A stretch of 9,840 bases of DNA. It comes from Parachlamydiaceae bacterium. GTDB taxonomy: Bacteria; Chlamydiota; Chlamydiia; Chlamydiales; Parachlamydiaceae. Where the stretch lies: assembly GCA_013815395.1 (NCBI GenBank), contig JACDGH010000078.1, positions 1-9,840 on the forward strand, in the 5' to 3' direction. The translations under genes and the position numbers were made by a program. The notes below the pieces were generated by a model. The model was not told the origin of the DNA and ran no database searches. It worked only from the letters and a program-made list of their open reading frames with translations. Positions 7,039 through 9,840 of this stretch are shown here, piece after piece. Each line of letters starts with the position of its first letter. The first letter of the stretch is position 1.

Positions 7039-8100
7039 TTATAAATTATCTAAGGTCCGGTGCATCACATAACCATCCTGGAAGCTTCCATCAGAATTTC
7101 TAACTGACTGCGGTATGGTCCCTATAATACAAAAACCAAGCTTTTCATAAAGTTTGACAGCCAGATGATTTTGACTGAGCACCATATTAAATTGCATTGC
7201 GCGAAGTCCAAGTTCATTTGCAAAATGTAGAGAAGCTTTAATTAAAAGAGTCCCCACGCCCTTTCCTCGACATGTATTGCGCATCATATATGCTGCATTT
7301 CCAATGTGGTTCGATCTACCTGAATAATTGACTTTAAGGTAGAATCCCCCCACGACTTCACCACTTAATGCATGACAAACATAAACTCGACTGTTCGAAG
7401 AAAAGAATTGACGATGAAATTCTTCGATCGATTTACATTCATAAGGAAATTGAGAACCGGAATCCACAACCTCTCTAAATATGCTATAAAGACCCTCTTC
7501 ATCTTTTTTTTCATAAGGATCTAAAGTATAGCCCATTTGAATCAAACAATTATTAATTTCACCCAAACTTTCAATTTTTTTTATTTTAGTGGATTCGCCG
7601 TCGCCAGCAATAATTAGATGTGATGTGGCATTATTCGTTTCAGCTTTATTCTGAATTCTTAAGCTTTTAAGTCCTTTTGCATACAGTGCTACTCCTTTAT
7701 GGATAGTTTCAATCTCTTCACTATTTAAAGTTAAAAGGGCATCTTTTGTTTGTTTGAAGGCTATCGGCTCAAATGCGTTAAGGGTAAGTTTTCCTTTTTC
7801 AGTTAAGTTAAGAAAACGTTTCCTCTTATCTTTATCCTCCGTAATGCATTCTACGTAGCCCTTTTTAACTGCATTAGAAATCAAACGACTTATAGTTGAC
7901 TTATCTAAAAGCAAGCGATCGGCAATCTCTCCCATCGTAGGAGATTGACAGTTATTCAGCTCAATCAAAAGATGGCGCTCGGCTAAAGTAACCCCGATTT
8001 CAAAATAGGCATCATTCAGTAAGCCAAGCTCACGCACGACATTCCTTGCATTACGCCTTAATTCATTAATTGCTATATTTGAAAGACTCTTCATCCTCAC
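7039..8100 (-). CDS. MarR-family regulator fused to a GNAT acetyltransferase
   Basis: The 353-residue protein has an N-terminal MarR-type winged helix-turn-helix (about 5-145). The recognition region is MGEIADRLLLDKSTISRLI (56-74) and the wing EDKDKRKRFLNLTEKGK (88-104). A linker of about 45 residues follows, then a GNAT domain (about 190-353) with the acetyl-CoA loop R278-G-K-G281-V-G283 and 'NHLAVKLYEKLGF' (311-323). This MarR-GNAT arrangement is a known one, in which a ligand or acetyl-CoA state may be read by the DNA-binding part. GTG at 8100 or ATG at 8094 could be the start. The GGGGTGAGG just before the ATG is too close to be an ideal RBS for it, so the start is uncertain. As the first gene downstream of a promoter with a palindromic operator, it probably represses itself and the genes that follow. 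Confidence 0.88.
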   Translation of the reverse strand: MRMKSLSNIAINELRRNARNVVRELGLLNDAYFEIGVTLAERHLLIELNNCQSPTMGEIADRLLLDKSTISRLISNAVKKGYVECITEDKDKRKRFLNLTEKGKLTLNAFEPIAFKQTKDALLTLNSEEIETIHKGVALYAKGLKSLRIQNKAETNNATSHLIIAGDGESTKIKKIESLGEINNCLIQMGYTLDPYEKKDEEGLYSIFREVVDSGSQFPYECKSIEEFHRQFFSSNSRVYVCHALSGEVVGGFYLKVNYSGRSNHIGNAAYMMRNTCRGKGVGTLLIKASLHFANELGLRAMQFNMVLSQNHLAVKLYEKLGFCIIGTIPQSVRNSDGSFQDGYVMHRTLDNL

Positions 8101-8107
8101 CCCAAAA

Positions 8108-8126
8108 TAGTTGTGTCATACAACTA
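8108..8126. promoter_or_regulatory. 19-bp near-palindrome, likely MarR operator
   Basis: TAGTTGTGTCATACAACTA pairs at eight of nine positions around a central C (8117); the exception is a G-T pair (8115/8119). It lies between the -10 and the start codon of the MarR-GNAT gene, about where RNA polymerase starts transcription. MarR dimers bind palindromes of about this length, so autorepression is likely. It is also reachable from the divergent gene at 8351, but lies upstream of that gene's promoter. Confidence 0.7.
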
Positions 8127-8154
8127 ATATAATGAACATCTTATTTTTCTGCAA
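8126..8154 (-). promoter_or_regulatory. Sigma70-type promoter of the MarR-GNAT gene and following cluster
   Basis: On the minus strand there is a TTGCAG -35 (8149-8154; only TTG fits the consensus), a 17-base spacer and a TATATT -10 (8126-8131; five of six). The palindrome starts at the last base of the -10. The match and the operator placement support each other, but no transcription start has been seen. Confidence 0.55.
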
Positions 8155-8186
8155 TTTTTTTTTCGCTATCATGTTTTTGGAATTAT

Positions 8187-8214
8187 TTGCTTCAATGCCG
8201 TATATTGTTATAAT
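8187..8214 (+). promoter_or_regulatory. Sigma70-type promoter for the secreted-protein gene
   Basis: The elements are TTGCTT (8187-8192), a 16-base spacer and a perfect TATAAT (8209-8214). This would give a leader of about 130 bases before the ATG at 8351, long for a simple gene. I see no clear riboswitch or attenuator fold in that AT-rich leader, and another promoter nearer the gene cannot be excluded. Confidence 0.5.
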
Positions 8215-8350
8215 ATTTAAAACAGCAGGTTGATGATGAACCTATTTCGAATGATTCAAAATATTGTTTTTGATAACATATTCGGGTTAAATTAACTTTT
8301 CTAAATAATCTGTGATCTCTGGGATTTTAACAATTTAAAGAGGAATAAAT

Positions 8351-9058
8351 ATGATTAAACTGAATTCTAAACAAAAAATTAATGCAATTTTTGTTTTTTG
8401 TGTTTTGCTGCTTACTTTTTTTTCCAAAGTAGAATGTGCTGTAAACGTAAGTGAGGCAGAAGAGGAATTCAAACGCGCCTGGAATAATCCCTCTTACACA
8501 CAAATTCGGCAGGATGACGTTGATATCAATAAAACTCTCGCCAAGTATTACAAAACTCCCTATCCAGTAAATTTTACTCGCCAAATGTTGTGGGATATGG
8601 AAACCAAAAAAGCTTGGGATCCGAAAACTTACCTTGAATATGTTGTAAGAGATGGTAAATCATGGGGGAAAAAATTTTTAGAAAATGGCAATGAAATGTT
8701 TGTTCGTTCATCTCAACAAAAGCAATGGCTAAATGGAGAAGTGTATGAAGAAGTTTTTGAGAAGGTATATCTGAATCACAAAGCTCAAAAAGCAACTTTT
8801 CTTGGCACTCAATATTTAACAGGAAGCGCTGGAGAGAAACTTCAACTCAATAATAAGCAACCTCTTTTTCATGTTCAACATTCAGTTGAAGGTGAGGAAA
8901 ATAATCCTATTAATGTGTGGCGCATTGTGCATCTTACTGACAAAAAAGATCAAAATCTTATTGACCATTTCAACAAACTTAACAACCCCACAGTTGTTCC
9001 AGGATTTATTGAAATATACATTAAAAAAGATTTACAAACCCCTATTTCACATAAATAA
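8351..9058 (+). CDS. Secreted protein of unknown function
   Basis: The 235-residue protein has a clear Sec signal peptide: basic KLNSKQK, hydrophobic core AIFVFCVLLLTFF, and a likely cut after VECA (residue 30). The Cys at 29 is not in a lipobox, so it is probably not a lipoprotein. The mature part (31-235) is soluble and mixed alpha/beta in appearance. 'RQMLWDMETKKAWDPKTYLEYVV' (77-99) and later beta-like strands are slightly reminiscent of SRPBCC/START-like helix-grip lipid-binding proteins, but I cannot support that assignment. The ATG has a strong AGAGGA RBS (8339-8344), and the gene stands alone with its own promoter and terminator. It is divergent from the MarR-led cluster. Periplasmic, surface or host-exported location is equally possible. 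Confidence 0.8.
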   Translation: MIKLNSKQKINAIFVFCVLLLTFFSKVECAVNVSEAEEEFKRAWNNPSYTQIRQDDVDINKTLAKYYKTPYPVNFTRQMLWDMETKKAWDPKTYLEYVVRDGKSWGKKFLENGNEMFVRSSQQKQWLNGEVYEEVFEKVYLNHKAQKATFLGTQYLTGSAGEKLQLNNKQPLFHVQHSVEGEENNPINVWRIVHLTDKKDQNLIDHFNKLNNPTVVPGFIEIYIKKDLQTPISHK

Positions 9059-9076
9059 TTTTAGGAACTGAATTAA

Positions 9077-9109
9077 AAAGAGCATAGAAATCATTTTTCT
9101 ATGCTCTTT
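9077..9109. terminator. Bidirectional rho-independent terminator
   Basis: AAAGAGCATAGAAA (9077-9090) pairs perfectly with TTTCTATGCTCTTT (9096-9109) around the 5-base loop TCATT. The stem ends in A-T pairs, giving T-runs on both strands. It lies between the stop of the secreted-protein gene and the convergent transporter gene, so it probably serves both. Confidence 0.88.
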
Positions 9110-9124
9110 GAACGGTAGTTTGTT

Positions 9125-9840
9125 TCAGGGACGCAAATTAGTCTTGGTTTCAGCAATGCGAGTGAGCATCCATGCAAAAAGCAGCGCTAGAATAAACCAT
9201 GTCCAACGTACACTTTTTCCAAGATCAAAAGCTTGAAATTCTTGCGAAACATTGCCTATCAGAATTATCACCAATAAAACCGGGGCAATGTATCTCAAAC
9301 AAAAACCATAAGGATGCAAGCGTTTTCCTAATCTCCATGTGGGATCATTTTTGATTTTAGGGCATGCATATTGAAAGACCATAATCAATGCGAGGCCGCC
9401 AATCAACATGTTTGTTCCCATTACCATTGGTGTTAAGGCTTCAATCAAGTGGGAAGCATTCCCCATGCAAAATATAATCGCCACCAAAGTTACAGATAAA
9501 ATAGTGGCGGAGACAGCACGCTTGCGTGATATTTTAAATTCAATTTCAACATTGCCCGCAATGCTTTCAATAATTGAAAAAACTCCTGTAATCCCAGCAA
9601 TAAAGATGCAGAAGAAAAAAATTACCCCAATCAATTGACCTAAAACCGGTCCGAAAAATTTAAATATTTGTGGAAAAACAATAAATCCAATCTCAAATGT
9701 AGAATCACTTGTTAAAATAGATTCAAAAGGTATTTGCTTCACATAACTAATATGCGCTAAACAGCCAAAAATGGCAGCGCCAGAAATAAAAGATACCGCG
9801 AAATCTCCTATAGCAACATACATCATCGCCCTTGGAACAT
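9125..9840 (-). CDS. Sodium-dependent transporter, NSS/SNF family, C-terminal part
   Basis: The frame is open to the right edge (the residues before the first in-window Met are V-P-R-A), so the N-terminal part lies outside. About 237 residues are visible, with roughly six hydrophobic segments: 'YVAIGDFAVSFISGAAIFGCL', a segment with 'FFFCIFIAGITGVFSIIESIAG', 'AVSATILSVTLVAIIFCMG', 'GTNMLIGGLALIMVFQYAC', 'RYIAPVLLVIILIGN' and 'WTWFILALLFAWMLTRI'. They match TM7-TM12 of LeuT/MhsT-type neurotransmitter:sodium symporters, which import amino acids with Na+. Detailed marks are the 'SRKRAV' loop after TM8 and 'LRYIAPVLL' at TM11. The sodium-site Ser/Thr-rich region of TM8 reads 'GITGVFS'. The substrate, probably an amino acid, is inference. 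The gene ends at TGA just past the shared terminator. Confidence 0.88.
   Translation of the reverse strand, partial: VPRAMMYVAIGDFAVSFISGAAIFGCLAHISYVKQIPFESILTSDSTFEIGFIVFPQIFKFFGPVLGQLIGVIFFFCIFIAGITGVFSIIESIAGNVEIEFKISRKRAVSATILSVTLVAIIFCMGNASHLIEALTPMVMGTNMLIGGLALIMVFQYACPKIKNDPTWRLGKRLHPYGFCLRYIAPVLLVIILIGNVSQEFQAFDLGKSVRWTWFILALLFAWMLTRIAETKTNLRP

Noticed and set aside
8327..8795. Minus-strand open frames of 85 and 73 codons opposite the secreted-protein gene
   Set aside because: Antisense to a gene with clear signal peptide, RBS, promoter and terminator; no motif or RBS of their own.
8871..9071. Plus-strand 66-codon frame overlapping the end of the secreted-protein gene
   Set aside because: Second-frame shadow of the same DNA; it would not have its own RBS and ends close to the terminator.
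9408..9638. Plus-strand 76-codon frame opposite the transporter gene
   Set aside because: Antisense to conserved transmembrane segments of the NSS transporter.
1..9840. CRISPR array, tRNA or rRNA genes, long tandem repeats
   Set aside because: No regularly spaced repeats, cloverleaf sequence or rRNA-like stretch was found; the structured sequence at 1-122 is explained by the group II intron.

Overview
The window is AT-rich, densely coded bacterial DNA with a group II intron end, one decayed gene, several proteins with Sec-type signal peptides, and a sodium-coupled transporter. This mix fits an intracellular or amoeba-associated bacterium, for example a Parachlamydia/Protochlamydia-like chlamydia or a Legionella/Coxiella-like gammaproteobacterium. 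That assignment is inference: there is no rRNA or other marker gene here.

Layout. (1) Positions 1-122 are the 5' end of a group II intron on the minus strand, running off the left edge; the adjoining exon carries a compact hairpin. (2) 123-484 holds no intact gene. (3) 485-1138, plus strand, is a pair of small conserved genes. The first has lost its start codon and is frameshifted; the second is intact. (4) 1157-2308, plus, encodes an exported FAD-dependent D-amino-acid-oxidase-like protein. Its normally C-terminal motifs lie before the Rossmann motif, so the fold is circularly permuted. (5) 2393-8100, minus, holds six closely spaced genes in one direction. In transcription order they are a MarR-GNAT fusion regulator, a CsaA-like tRNA-binding-fold protein, an exported kinase-like protein, a family 25 glycosyltransferase, a GNAT acetyltransferase, and a 689-residue RimJ-like / VOC / serine beta-lactamase-like triple fusion. 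A sigma70-type promoter with a 19-bp near-palindrome just downstream of its -10 lies before the regulator. (6) 8351-9058, plus, is an unrecognised secreted protein with its own promoter and RBS. (7) A 14-bp-stem bidirectional terminator at 9077-9109 separates it from (8) the C-terminal part of an NSS/SNF-family sodium-dependent transporter on the minus strand, which runs off the right edge.

How the genes may work together. The most coherent unit is the minus-strand cluster 2393-8131: a MarR-type regulator that probably represses its own promoter, followed by genes rich in small-molecule- or protein-modifying domains (three GNAT domains, one VOC, one beta-lactamase-like hydrolase, one glycosyltransferase). 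It resembles a drug or stress response operon, but no substrate can be read from sequence. The most distinctive single proteins are the triple fusion and the permuted oxidase.
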